A DNA stretch of 39,241 nucleotides from Rickettsia typhi (GCA_945905715.1 CAMDPW010000012.1:1-39241); one strand, 5' to 3'; counted from the first letter of the stretch, positions 1 through 8,224 are shown. Made by a program: numbers and translations. Notes: generated by a model from the letters alone, not told the origin.

Positions 1-468
1 AAACTCTAGCAAAAGTATAATTACTTTCTTAAAGGAGAATTATATGATTATCAAAATTATAATATGGTGTAATAATTTATGTTGAGTACCGCCATAAAAC
101 TACCTTGGCAAGGATTGATTTTTTGGTCCAGTTTATGGGAGGTGTCATAGTATGTTTTTTAGTTTTATCCACTATTCACTAATTCAAACAGTTTGATTAC
201 TTTATTAATCTAGTAAGACGAGTCACCTCTTGTCTTTACATCTAATTACAACTACCGCTTCATTATTAGCTACTTTTGACCAACATAAACAATACATGAT
301 GACTTAATTTTTGACTATTAAATCAGCCCCAAGATTTGAAAACACTCATAACATCAAACGGATTTAGCTGGATAGAAATCCAATAATATTTTGCTTCTTT
401 GTACTGAAGTTAGATGCCTATCTATTCTAGTGCCAAAAGGTTTTAAGTGCTTTTCTGAACTTACATAG
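1..468. other. Gene-free stretch downstream of the accessory cassette
   Basis: I see no credible gene in these 468 bases. A strong Shine-Dalgarno-like AAAGGAG (about 31-37) precedes a 13-codon reading frame at 44-85 (MIIKIIIWCNNLC), too short to call a gene and possibly the tail or head of a decayed one. Bases 124-147 look like an insertion-sequence end (separate entry). The rest has frequent stops in all frames and is probably degraded accessory DNA. Confidence 0.5.
124..147. repeat. Possible IS3-type terminal inverted repeat remnant
   Basis: Read on the minus strand, this stretch starts TGACACCTCCCATAAACTGG, then ACC. It has the TG...CA border, a C-rich run and the ACTGGACC block typical of IS3-family ends. 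No partner end and no transposase are visible; an element body would lie to the left, towards or beyond base 1. The call rests on general resemblance to IS3-family termini and is tentative. Confidence 0.3.
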
Positions 469-1299
469 CTACAAAAAACAGACGATCCCAACAGAAAATT
501 TATATCCATTGATTTTTTTAAAGACATCTTGCTTTAAAGCATGTTTTCCATAATCAAAATATTTTGCATTTATTTCCAAATGAATTTTAGGCATGAGCTT
601 AATTTTTGTACCAACTCCGAATTCAAATGCGAGTGTTTGTGTTTTTCTTTTTGTTACTGAACGACCACCGACTACATCTTTTGAAAATTTAATATTTTTA
701 GACTCACCGAAAACAATTCCTGTTCCTCCAGAGAAATATGGCATAAATAGTGTGCTTTGTTCAAAGAGATTGAACTTCATTGATAAAATCATAGTATTTA
801 ATTTAATGGAATTAGAAAGGCCAGAAACATTTGCGCAGGTATTATGTGCGCCACATATATCTTCCTTTGTAACAAATGTTTTTGCAATATCTCCACAAGA
901 AGCTTTGGAAAAAGAAGTAGCAGGAAAAGCAAATCCAAACAACTGCTTATTCCGAATTGCATTAGGTCTATCAATATCATTAGAAGATGTATTGACGCTA
1001 GATTCTTCAGAGCGCAGTTCTAATTGACCAAGCATGAGCTCAGCTTCAATATAAGGAGATACAGTATATCCAATTCCAGCAGTATATTGATTTGAAAGAG
1101 TCAGATCAGGTTCTTCTTGTTTTTGATTGTTTTCTATATCCTTGAAATTTACCCTTGTATGCATGGGTAATTCAAACTTTAAATATAGCTCCTCAGATAA
1201 AGTCTTAGCGCAACATTGACCGTCTATTAAAAAAAAAACTGTCATTCCTAAAAATAAACACCTGATTACGACTTTAAATTTTGTTACGAGCAATTTCAT
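469..1299 (-). CDS. Outer-membrane beta-barrel-like surface protein
   Basis: 276 residues. The N-terminus (MKLLVTKFKVVIRCLFLGMT...) is a basic stretch plus hydrophobic core ending near CCA-KT, which looks like a Sec signal peptide. The mature part alternates polar and hydrophobic residues, with glycine-rich turns and probable strands such as YTAGIGYTVSPYIEAELMLG and TLAFEFGVGTKIKLMPKIHL. It ends in a strand (GYKFSVGIVCFL) like an outer-membrane beta-signal. Length and pattern fit the small 8-stranded barrels and surface antigens of Rickettsiales, but I cannot name a family. Its start overlaps the stop of the upstream gene by 4 bases (ATGA), so it is probably translationally coupled and belongs to the cassette at 469-4347. 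Function is unknown; a surface or adhesin-like role is inference. Confidence 0.65.
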   Translation of the reverse strand: MKLLVTKFKVVIRCLFLGMTVFFLIDGQCCAKTLSEELYLKFELPMHTRVNFKDIENNQKQEEPDLTLSNQYTAGIGYTVSPYIEAELMLGQLELRSEESSVNTSSNDIDRPNAIRNKQLFGFAFPATSFSKASCGDIAKTFVTKEDICGAHNTCANVSGLSNSIKLNTMILSMKFNLFEQSTLFMPYFSGGTGIVFGESKNIKFSKDVVGGRSVTKRKTQTLAFEFGVGTKIKLMPKIHLEINAKYFDYGKHALKQDVFKKINGYKFSVGIVCFL

Positions 1300-1973
1300 A
1301 GTTCGTCATGAGAATTAAGCGGACACAATATATTTTTTGCTAGATTGAATACCTCAAGACATGTAAAAAGTTCCAAAAAATAGTCAGGACTAAGATTGTT
1401 ACTAAAATCTACACATACCAATCTTGCGTTGTGATCGCTGGCTCCCTTCAATGAGTTGCAAGCATTATCATGCTCAGTAAAAGTATTTTTTAAAATCCCT
1501 TCTACTTCTACTTTATCTGCTTTCAATATCTTCCAAGCTTCTGGATTAGGTGATTTTTTATTATCTTTCGTGGTCACGAACGCCTCAAGTGATGATCCGC
1601 CTTGAGCGTATTTGAAAGTATTGATTAAATCATAGTTAGTATAAGAGTCTGTAGAGCCTTTTTTAAAAGACACAACATAACCTGGTTGGAAATTATACGC
1701 CTGAGATCCAGACACCATTCTGAACATTAAAAAAGCATAAGCAAGATAATCATCTGTTGCAGTAATAGGTGATTCTCCGTCTTCCACGCTACTTAAATAT
1801 AAAGACGGTTTCAAAAAGCTGAGAGCGACTACATTGCTCTCTTTCTTAAAGAATGTTTTTTGTATTTGATTCAAATGGATTTTAATCCGCGATATTATCT
1901 TCGGAAAAACAGAGGAGTGGTAATGTGCTAGTATAGAAATTTGATATTTTTCTGCTACTGTATAATCACTCAT
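1296..1973 (-). CDS. Unknown protein, shorter paralog of the 3499-4347 gene
   Basis: 225 residues with no signal peptide or membrane segment; predicted soluble. I do not recognise the family. From about residue 30 it aligns nearly throughout with the product of 3499-4347. Shared blocks include YNFQP-YVVSFKKGSTD, YDLINTFKY-QGGSSLEAF, VTTKDNKK-PNPEAWKILK and DKVEVEGILKNTFTE. It lacks about 60 N-terminal residues that the paralog has, and the C-terminal tails diverge (CPLNSHDEL here). The start lies 19 bases after the stop of the Sel1 gene, and the stop overlaps the barrel gene by 4 bases, so it sits inside a tight operon. A secreted-effector or host-interaction role is possible in this context, but nothing in the sequence proves it. 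Confidence 0.75.
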   Translation of the reverse strand: MSDYTVAEKYQISILAHYHSSVFPKIISRIKIHLNQIQKTFFKKESNVVALSFLKPSLYLSSVEDGESPITATDDYLAYAFLMFRMVSGSQAYNFQPGYVVSFKKGSTDSYTNYDLINTFKYAQGGSSLEAFVTTKDNKKSPNPEAWKILKADKVEVEGILKNTFTEHDNACNSLKGASDHNARLVCVDFSNNLSPDYFLELFTCLEVFNLAKNILCPLNSHDEL

Positions 1974-1992
1974 TTTCTAATCTCATACAAAC

Positions 1993-3453
1993 TCATTTAT
2001 TAAGAGTGATTACAAAATTGCTGTATATGAGACAATAAAAAATATATACTGGATCATACTGTATTCTATCGATTTCTAACGCTTGATTTTGAATAACAGC
2101 CTTACTAAGCCAACTCTCAGCAAGTGCAGGGTCTGGCTCTACTCCCTTTCCTTTGCATATAGCATCAGCTAACATGTATTGAGCGCCAGCATGTTCTAAT
2201 TCGGCAGCTTTCGTAAACCAATATACACCTAATTTAAGATCTTGTCTTACCATTTTTGCTTCAGAGTAAACCAGACCTAATGTGTATGAAGCTTCAGCAT
2301 AATTTTGATTGGCAGCTTTAGTTAATAAATCAATAGCACGTCCTAAATCGCTATCTACCAGTTTTCCTTCTAAGTAAATTTTACCTAATGTATATGAAGC
2401 TTTAGCATAATTTTGACTGACGGCTTTAGTTAGCCAATCAATTGCTACTCTAGAATTTTGCGTAGTATTATGATCGGTATCTTTTAAATAAATTTTACCT
2501 AATATATATGAAGCTTCAGCATAATTTTGATTGGCAGCTTTAGTTAATAAATCAATAGCACGTTCTGAATCTTGTTTTATTCCTTTTCCTTCTAAATAAG
2601 CATTGCCCAGCGCTGATTGGGCCTCAGCATAATTTTGATCGGCAGCTTTATTAAGCCATGCAATAGAAGTTTCACATACTTTATAATCTAACTGCTCTTC
2701 TGTAACGCGATTAAAAAAGAGAGAGAAAGAATCAAAAAAACTAGTTTTAACTGGATCTTTATATTGCGTGCATTTGTAAAAATTTATAGAACCTAATGCA
2801 TACTGAGCGCCAGCATGTTCTAATTCGGCAGCTTTCGTAAACCAATATACACCTAATTTAAGATCTTGTCTTACCATTTTTGTTTCAGAGTAAACCAGAC
2901 CTAATGTGTATGAAGCTTCAGCATAATTTTGATTGGCAGCTTTAGTTAATAAATCAATAGCGCGTCCTAAATCGCTCTCTACCAGTTTTCCTTCTAAGTA
3001 AATTTTACCTAATGTATATGAAGCTTCAGCATAATTTTGATTGACGGCTTTCGTTAGTAAAGCAATAGCACGTTCTGAATCTTGTTTTACTACCATCCCT
3101 TTCAAATAAGTATTGCCCAACACAAATTGTGCGCCAACATGCTGTTGTGCAACGGCTTTATTAAGCCAACCAATAGCAACTCCTGTATCACGCTTTACAT
3201 CATCAGTGCCTTCTAGATAAATTTTACCTAGAGCAAATTGTGCTTCGACATGTTTTTGTTTAGCAGCTTCATTGAACCAACCAATAGCAACTCCTGTATC
3301 ACGCTTTACATCATCAGTGCCTTCTAGATAAATTTTACCTAGAGCAAATTGTGCCTTTGCACTACCTTTCTCAGCAGCCTTAACTAGATACTGTTGATCT
3401 TGGTTACCAGTTACTACCAATGAATTTGATGGCTTACTGTGAATTTTTGACAT
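1993..3453 (-). CDS. Sel1-like (TPR-type) repeat protein, 11 repeats
   Basis: 486 residues made almost wholly of Sel1-like repeats of 36-38 residues with the family pattern A-x-AQ/SY-x-LG-x-Y-x-G ... AI-WL-KA. I count 11 from about residue 24 to 450. Repeat 6 carries an insertion of about 24 residues (around KTSFFDSFSLFFNRV). Repeats 4-6 and 9-11 are nearly the same three-repeat block, and repeats 1-2 share an exact DNA duplication. Sel1 solenoids bind proteins and are common in effectors and signalling adaptors of intracellular bacteria. There is no signal peptide. The last 34 residues (…YDPVYIFYCLIYSNFVITLN) fit no repeat and are oddly hydrophobic; they may be a new tail gained by a frame change. 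The gene lies between the two paralogous genes, 45 and 19 bases away. Confidence 0.85.
   Translation of the reverse strand: MSKIHSKPSNSLVVTGNQDQQYLVKAAEKGSAKAQFALGKIYLEGTDDVKRDTGVAIGWFNEAAKQKHVEAQFALGKIYLEGTDDVKRDTGVAIGWLNKAVAQQHVGAQFVLGNTYLKGMVVKQDSERAIALLTKAVNQNYAEASYTLGKIYLEGKLVESDLGRAIDLLTKAANQNYAEASYTLGLVYSETKMVRQDLKLGVYWFTKAAELEHAGAQYALGSINFYKCTQYKDPVKTSFFDSFSLFFNRVTEEQLDYKVCETSIAWLNKAADQNYAEAQSALGNAYLEGKGIKQDSERAIDLLTKAANQNYAEASYILGKIYLKDTDHNTTQNSRVAIDWLTKAVSQNYAKASYTLGKIYLEGKLVDSDLGRAIDLLTKAANQNYAEASYTLGLVYSEAKMVRQDLKLGVYWFTKAAELEHAGAQYMLADAICKGKGVEPDPALAESWLSKAVIQNQALEIDRIQYDPVYIFYCLIYSNFVITLNK
2181..3057 (-). repeat. Long direct repeat within the Sel1 gene (208-codon offset)
   Basis: Bases 2181-2433 and 2805-3057 are copies with an offset of 624 bases (208 codons) and about six mismatches over 253 bases by eye. 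They encode the matching three-repeat blocks of the Sel1 protein. Such similarity implies a recent in-frame duplication or conversion and would allow recombination that removes or adds 208 codons. Confidence 0.8.
3166..3354 (-). repeat. Exact tandem 78-base repeat within the Sel1 gene
   Basis: Bases 3166-3243 and 3277-3354 are identical by eye, offset 111 bases (37 codons, one Sel1 unit). They cover the end of one repeat and the start of the next (…LGKIYLEGTDDVKRDTGVAI…). The perfect identity points to very recent expansion of the N-terminal repeats. Confidence 0.8.
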
Positions 3454-3498
3454 ATCAGCTTCTACTCTACAATTAAATTAATTATTTAAAGGACTTTC

Positions 3499-4347
3499 TT
3501 ATAAATCCCAATCAAATTCCGCATAAGCTACAGGTAAGCAAAGGTTAAGATTTTTTGCCAAATTAAATATCTCAAGACATGTATGGAGTTCCAAAAAATA
3601 GTCAGGACTGGAATAGTCACTAAAATTTATACATACCAATCTTGCGTTTTGATCGTTGGTTTCCTTCAATAAGTTGCAAGCATGGGCATACTCAGTAAAA
3701 GTATTTTTTAAAATCCCTTCTACTTCTACTTTATCTTCTTTCAATATCTTCCAAGCTTCTGGATTAGGTGCTTTTTTGTTATCTTTCGTGGTCACGAACG
3801 CCTCAAGTGATGATCCGCCTTGAGTGTATTTGAAAGTATTGATTAAATCATAGTTACTATAAGCGTCTGTAGAGCCTTTTTTAAAAGACACAACGTAATC
3901 TGGTTGAAAATTATACGCCTTAGATCCAGACACCATTCTGAACATTAAAAAAGAATAAGCAAGATAATCATTTGCTGTGGTAATAGACAATTCTCCTTGT
4001 ATTTCTTCTTCTACCACACTACTTAAATATAAAGACGGTCTCAAGAAGCTTAAAGCACCTACATTAACCTCTTTCTCAATGAATCTTTTTTGCATATGAT
4101 TCAAATGAGTTTTTATTTGCCCGATTATTTTGACATTCAGTCCTTGGTACTCACGTACTGATTCATCAAGAAGCTGTTTATCCTGAATTCCTATTTGTGC
4201 ATGCGTGGCTACTTGAGCCCGATCAGAGAGGTCTATATCAGATGTTTTTTTGTCATAGCAATTTTCAAGAGAAACTAAAGAATTTGCGTATTTATACTTC
4301 ATGAGAGTATCTTTATCTTTAGCTTTATCTTTCACTTTATCTACCAT
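3499..4347 (-). CDS. Unknown protein, longer paralog of the 1296-1973 gene
   Basis: 282 residues with no signal peptide or membrane helix. The first 15 residues are highly charged (MVDKVKDKAKDKDTLMKYK). About residues 15-85 are unique to this copy; the rest matches the 225-residue paralog at 1296-1973, with several long blocks almost unchanged (YDLINTFKY-QGGSSLEAF, DKVEVEGILKNTFTE, SPDYFLEL-TCLE-FNLAKN). No known domain is recognised. It is the first gene of the minus-strand cassette; the Sel1 gene starts 45 bases after its stop. A weak AGG lies about 8 bases before the ATG. Duplication of this gene around the Sel1 gene suggests selection for dosage or diversification, or an unequal crossover; both are inference. 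Confidence 0.75.
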   Translation of the reverse strand: MVDKVKDKAKDKDTLMKYKYANSLVSLENCYDKKTSDIDLSDRAQVATHAQIGIQDKQLLDESVREYQGLNVKIIGQIKTHLNHMQKRFIEKEVNVGALSFLRPSLYLSSVVEEEIQGELSITTANDYLAYSFLMFRMVSGSKAYNFQPDYVVSFKKGSTDAYSNYDLINTFKYTQGGSSLEAFVTTKDNKKAPNPEAWKILKEDKVEVEGILKNTFTEYAHACNLLKETNDQNARLVCINFSDYSSPDYFLELHTCLEIFNLAKNLNLCLPVAYAEFDWDL

Positions 4348-4564
4348 TTCTTAACCTTTTTTTAATTGAACTTAGGCGACAAAATACTGACATTCTTTAT
4401 TATTGTCAATTATTTTTACTAATTTTATTTATATTGAATAGATTAGTAATAAAAAAGTCTCAGATAATTGAATCAATTTACAATTCTAACATCACTAAAG
4501 CTGTCTAATTACAAAGTAATTTTAAATTTTAGACATAACTTAGGTCATTAACATCACAAAATGC

Positions 4565-5563
4565 AACTTTGTTGCGCGAATCCTGCCCATAATCTTTATG
4601 AATAGTTTTGTTATGCAATTCTAACAGTTTGAGGTATACCAAGGTCTTTCATTTCATGTAGTACGAATAGAAAGATTTTTGCTTCGTTAATCTGTCCTAG
4701 AAGATTTTGTACTTTAAATTTATTTTCTATAATTCTCTTATACCTACTAAATGTCTCTTCTACTTTAAGTCTGTTGCCATAGGCTTTGATACCTTTGGCC
4801 TGGTGGACCCCCCCCAAACTTTGCATGCTTTGTACACTCAAACTGCTTAAGATCATTAGTAACACGCTTTTTATGATAAGCTCCATTTCCAACAACTTGG
4901 TCTACAGGATTTTGTACCTGAGAAAGAAGCCCAGGAACTGTAGCAATATCACTGTCATGTAACGTAGTTACTTCCCCAATTATAATATTGCCATCGTCTG
5001 TAACACCGATATACAATTTACGCCAAATCTTTCTTTGTTTCTGTATATTGTCTTTATAGTTAATCCATTCTTTCTTACCAACAACCTTAATGCCAGTGCT
5101 GTCAAAAATTAGTTTTATCTTTCCTGTTGATCAATTAGTAACAAATTCTACAGACAATTTTCTTATGCACCTTGATACAGTAGTATAATCTGGCGTTGGT
5201 AAGTCAACAGATAGAAGCTTTAGTAAAGATTTGACTAACCCCCACACTGCCCTAAGTCTTAAATTGAATATCTGACATATAACATACACGGTTTTGATAG
5301 CAAGATCAGAGTATTTAAATTGACCACCCTTAGTCTTACACGCAGACTCTCTCTCTAGCTAACCAACTCTCCTCTAGGCTTTTCGGTAAAGCATATGGTT
5401 AGATCACCTCTAGACTTAAGACTTCAATTATACTGCGGCCAATTCGTCACTTTGTACTGACCTTGCCTTAATTTTTGAGGCTTTGACATCTCGCAATCAT
5501 TTCTGTCCTTTATACCGCACTCAAAATTTACTAGCTAAGCTTTTTTATCCGTGCAACAAAGTT
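4565..5563 (-). mobile_element. Decayed IS5-family (IS903-like) insertion sequence
   Basis: The element is bounded by inverted repeats: AACTTTGTTGCGCGAAT at 4565-4581 and its near complement at 5547-5563 (reads AACTTTGTTGCACGGAT on the minus strand), 15 of 17 matching. This resembles the GGCTTTGTTGC... ends of IS5-family elements. The roughly 1-kb span holds one broken transposase gene on the minus strand. I find no clear target-site duplication, so the ends may have eroded or my boundaries may be off by a base or two. Confidence 0.8.
4611..5394 (-). pseudogene. IS5/IS903-type transposase, broken by frameshift and stops
   Basis: Translating the minus strand piecewise gives a full-length DDE transposase of the IS903 type. 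In order, I read an N-terminal part (GGQFKYSDLAIKTVYVICQI), LSVDLPTPDYTTVSR, the first catalytic block FDSTGIKVVGKKEW, then WRKLYIGVTDDG, VDQVVGNGAYHKK, and the C-terminal ETFSRYKRIIENKF...RIA. Damage includes two stops just after the likely ATG at 5392-5394, an in-frame TGA at 5131-5133, and a frameshift at a run of eight C (4808-4815). The usual GDGAYD motif reads GNGAYH, so the second catalytic aspartate is gone. It cannot encode an active enzyme. Confidence 0.85.
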
Positions 5564-5634
5564 AATAATAAGAATAATATTAACGGCAACTTTATATTCA
5601 GTTTTTTAGTTTTAAAAAGATCTAAATTCTTGCT

Positions 5635-5937
5635 TTAGGTAGTCAAGAATATTCCAGTTTTAATCAAATGCTGAGAGCTGGCGTTGAGTACGAGGCAGAA
5701 ACCACTGCAATATTGCCTGTGGTGTTGGTGCACTGCACAGTCTCTTGATATCACTTTACACGCTACTGCAATCGCCTCAAGATCTTTGAGTGGAAAGTAA
5801 GATTTTAAAGACATTCCTGAAACCGCACACCCTATTATCAACATGCTGTCATCTTCGGCCAAAACATAAGCTCCCGCCGTAACCCAGCAAAAGCCTTCAA
5901 GACTGCAGCTTCTTGTGTGAGGTAGGGTTTTTTGTCT
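5635..5937 (-). other. Orphan open frame of uncertain coding status, less AT-rich
   Basis: A frame on the minus strand stays open from about 5937 to a stop at 5635, with no ATG before an internal one at about 5847; a TTG start at 5862 would give 75 residues. The translation includes GAYVLAEDDSMLIIGCAVSG and LKDLEAIAVACKVISRDC. It looks protein-like, but I recognise no family. The stretch is visibly less AT-rich than its flanks and lies between the dead IS and tRNA-His. It may be a gene fragment, a transferred scrap or a non-coding element. Confidence 0.25.
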
Positions 5938-5938
5938 A

Positions 5939-5981
5939 GTCTGAGTTTAAATTCTATCGTTTGTTCGCTTTAAACTCAGAC
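5939..5981. repeat. Perfect 13-bp inverted repeat
   Basis: GTCTGAGTTTAAA at 5939-5951 is exactly complementary to TTTAAACTCAGAC at 5969-5981, with a 17-base loop. There is no U-run on either side in transcript sense, so it is not a standard intrinsic terminator. It sits about 110 bases beyond the 3' end of tRNA-His. Confidence 0.7.
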
Positions 5982-6096
5982 AACATATAATGACAACTCA
6001 AACGATAACGCCCTGGATTAATTTCAAGTGTAAAAAATATGCAGAAAATGAAATATGAAATAACATGTAATTTTTTGTAATCCAGCCTCGAGCTGG

Positions 6097-6171
6097 GGCG
6101 AGCGACGGGGCTCGAACCCGCGACCCTCAGAATCACAATCTGATACTCTAACCAACTGAGCTACGCCCGCC
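6097..6171 (-). tRNA. tRNA-His (GTG anticodon)
   Basis: On the minus strand the sequence folds as a cloverleaf: acceptor GCGGGCG with CGCTCGC, D-arm GCTCAGTTGGTTAGAGT, anticodon stem-loop CAGATTGTGATTCTG with GTG, and T-arm GCGGGTTCGAGCCCCGT. A G lies before position 1 (base 6171) opposite C73, the extra G(-1) expected for tRNA-His. CCA is encoded at 6094-6096. Confidence 0.95.
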
Positions 6172-6190
6172 ATCATTTAATGATACAACA

Positions 6191-6219
6191 CTAATACTAA
6201 TAAAAACACAAATGATCAA
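6191..6219 (-). promoter_or_regulatory. Putative sigma70 promoter for tRNA-His
   Basis: On the minus strand, TTGATC (6214-6219) and TATTAG (6191-6196) are separated by 17 bases and end 19 bases before the tRNA. Both are near-consensus, but AT-rich DNA offers many chance matches. Confidence 0.4.
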
Positions 6220-6465
6220 GTATTTAAGTTATATATATACGTAATAAACAATTTTCAAAAATACTTAGCATTTTTTGACTAACATAATACACTTTGCTAG
6301 TATGTAGCTATTTTTTTATATTCTTAGTGCAAAATCAACGCTGGAAGCTTGTGCGCTTAATTTTATGGGCTTTTAAAGCATTAATATTCAGAAACCACAA
6401 AACTGCGCTACTATAAACGCGCAATAACTCACAAATTTTAATTGTCTACAGCAATACTATTATGA

Positions 6466-6918
6466 TCAAATTTTGTTTAACTTACTTAGGAAATTTTCAA
6501 AATCCTTAGCTTCTGTAAAATCATGATAGACAGAGGCAAATCTTACATATGACACCTGATCAAGCTTGGCCAACTCGCTCATAATGAACTCGCCTATAAA
6601 ATAGCTTTGTATTTCGCTTTCCCCTATTTTTTCAATTTGCTGCACTATATTATCAACTAATAATTCGATTTGCTCAGTACTAATAGATCTTTTGCGCACA
6701 GCTAAATTTATTGCTCGCATAATTTTCTCGCGATCAAACGGTCTTTTTGTGCCATTCTTTTTAATTACTGTTAATTCTCGTAACTCGATGCGTTCAAAAG
6801 TAGTGAATCTTGAATGGCAATTAATGCAGTATCTTCTACGCTTTATTGTTCTGCCATCCTCGCTTTGTCTTGAATCTTTAACTTGCGTATCTAGAGTTCC
6901 ACAAAATAGACAACGCAT
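6466..6918 (-). CDS. nrdR: Transcriptional repressor NrdR
   Basis: 150 residues, the usual NrdR length. NrdR senses ATP/dATP and represses ribonucleotide reductase genes. The N-terminal zinc ribbon has its four cysteines at C3, C6, C31 and C34 (MRCLFCG... YCINCHSRFTTFER), followed by an ATP-cone domain from about residue 49 (VIKKNGTKRPFDREKI) to 140. The start is only 5 bases after the glyA stop, and the order rpiB-glyA-nrdR suggests one transcript; glyA-nrdR adjacency is common in alphaproteobacteria. No NrdR box was searched for, and no nrd gene lies in the window. Confidence 0.95.
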   Translation of the reverse strand: MRCLFCGTLDTQVKDSRQSEDGRTIKRRRYCINCHSRFTTFERIELRELTVIKKNGTKRPFDREKIMRAINLAVRKRSISTEQIELLVDNIVQQIEKIGESEIQSYFIGEFIMSELAKLDQVSYVRFASVYHDFTEAKDFENFLSKLNKI

Positions 6919-6923
6919 AAATT

Positions 6924-8219
6924 TTACCTAGTATTGTAATTATAGATTGGGAATTTCTGACAAAGTTCATAAACCATTTTTGAAATCTTGCTTTCAATTA
7001 CTTCGTTATTATTTGGATTTTGTACTAAACCATCAAGCACTTGCACGATCATCGCACCGATTTCAACAAATTCTTTCTTGCCAAATCCTCTAGTAGTAGT
7101 AGCTGGACTACCTAGTCTTATACCAGATGTGATAAAAGATGAAAGTTGATCAAATGGCACCGCATTTTTATTACATGTCAAACCTCCTCGCTCCAAACTT
7201 GCTTCAGATGCTTTGCCCGTGAGCTTTTTATTACATAGATCTACTAGCAAAAGATGGCAATCAGTACCTCCTGTAACTAAGTTATAGCCTCCATTTTTTA
7301 GGGTTTCTCCTAATATAACCGCATTGTCTATAACCGCTTGCGCATATTTCTTAAAAGATGGTTGCAAGGCCTCTCCGAAAGCGACAGCTTTTGCAGCAAT
7401 AACATGCATTAACGGCCCACCCTGAATACCAGGAAAAATTGCAGAATTTATTTTCTTAGCAATTTCTTCATCCATCGATAAAATCACCCCGCCTCTTGGA
7501 CCACGCAGAGTTTTATGTGTAGTAGTAGTTACCAAATGAGCGTGTGGAAATGGGTTTGGATATAAACCAGCTACTATCAATCCAGCATAATGAGCAACAT
7601 CAGCTAGCAATAACGCACCAACCTCATCAGAAATTTCTCTAAAACTTTTGAAATCAATTTTACGTGGATAAGCTGAGCCACCAGCAATTATCAATTTAGG
7701 TTTGTGTTCTTTTGCAAGTCTCAATACTTGCGAGTAATCAATGAGACCATCTTCTTGTTTAACGCCGTACTGAATAGAATTGAACCATTTGCCTGAAATA
7801 TTGGGGATAGCACCATGGGTTAAATGCCCTCCAGCCACAAGAGACATACCTAAAATGACGTCACCAGGAGCAAGAAAAGCAAAATATACTGCTTGATTTG
7901 CCTGTGAACCTGAGTGCGGCTGCACATTTGCAAAATTACAGCCAAATAATTGCTTAATTCTCTCTATTGCCAATATTTCAACCTCGTCTACTATCCCACA
8001 ACCGCCATAATATCTCTTTTTAGGATAGCCTTCAGCATATTTATTAGTGAGCACTGTGCTTTGTGCATCCATTACGGCGCAACTTGCGAAATTCTCTGAC
8101 GCAATCAATTCAATCTGATTTTGCTGACGCTTTAATTCTCTCTCAACTATTTGGCCAATTTGTGGGTCAGATTTGTATAAATTATTGTTGAAAAAACCGT
8201 ATGATTGAATGGATGTCAT
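6924..8219 (-). CDS. glyA: Serine hydroxymethyltransferase
   Basis: 431 residues, normal for bacterial GlyA. This PLP enzyme converts serine and tetrahydrofolate to glycine and 5,10-methylene-tetrahydrofolate, the main source of one-carbon units. Visible motifs are the N-terminal [26 protein letters not shown], the AHYAGLI block and the PLP-lysine motif [14 protein letters not shown] (Lys near residue 241). The C-terminal domain is complete. It lies between rpiB (61 bases upstream) and nrdR (5 bases downstream). A 12-bp AT-rich inverted repeat occupies the gap before its start and could affect expression. Confidence 0.97.
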   Translation of the reverse strand: MTSIQSYGFFNNNLYKSDPQIGQIVERELKRQQNQIELIASENFASCAVMDAQSTVLTNKYAEGYPKKRYYGGCGIVDEVEILAIERIKQLFGCNFANVQPHSGSQANQAVYFAFLAPGDVILGMSLVAGGHLTHGAIPNISGKWFNSIQYGVKQEDGLIDYSQVLRLAKEHKPKLIIAGGSAYPRKIDFKSFREISDEVGALLLADVAHYAGLIVAGLYPNPFPHAHLVTTTTHKTLRGPRGGVILSMDEEIAKKINSAIFPGIQGGPLMHVIAAKAVAFGEALQPSFKKYAQAVIDNAVILGETLKNGGYNLVTGGTDCHLLLVDLCNKKLTGKASEASLERGGLTCNKNAVPFDQLSSFITSGIRLGSPATTTRGFGKKEFVEIGAMIVQVLDGLVQNPNNNEVIESKISKMVYELCQKFPIYNYNTR

Positions 8220-8224
8220 GCTTA

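Noticed and set aside
593-1027. 144-codon plus-strand frame inside the barrel gene
   Set aside because: It is antisense to 469-1299, which has a signal peptide and a beta-signal and fits the operon; this frame shows no domain.
4808-4815. Programmed frameshift in the transposase at the C8 run
   Set aside because: Other frame-breaking stops and the loss of the catalytic Asp show decay, so a functional programmed shift is unlikely.
5641-5950. tmRNA, RNase P RNA or 4.5S RNA in the orphan stretch
   Set aside because: None of the conserved core motifs of these RNAs could be found on either strand.
6094-6171. Prophage or island attachment site at tRNA-His
   Set aside because: No integrase is adjacent and I found no repeated copy of the tRNA 3' end in the window.
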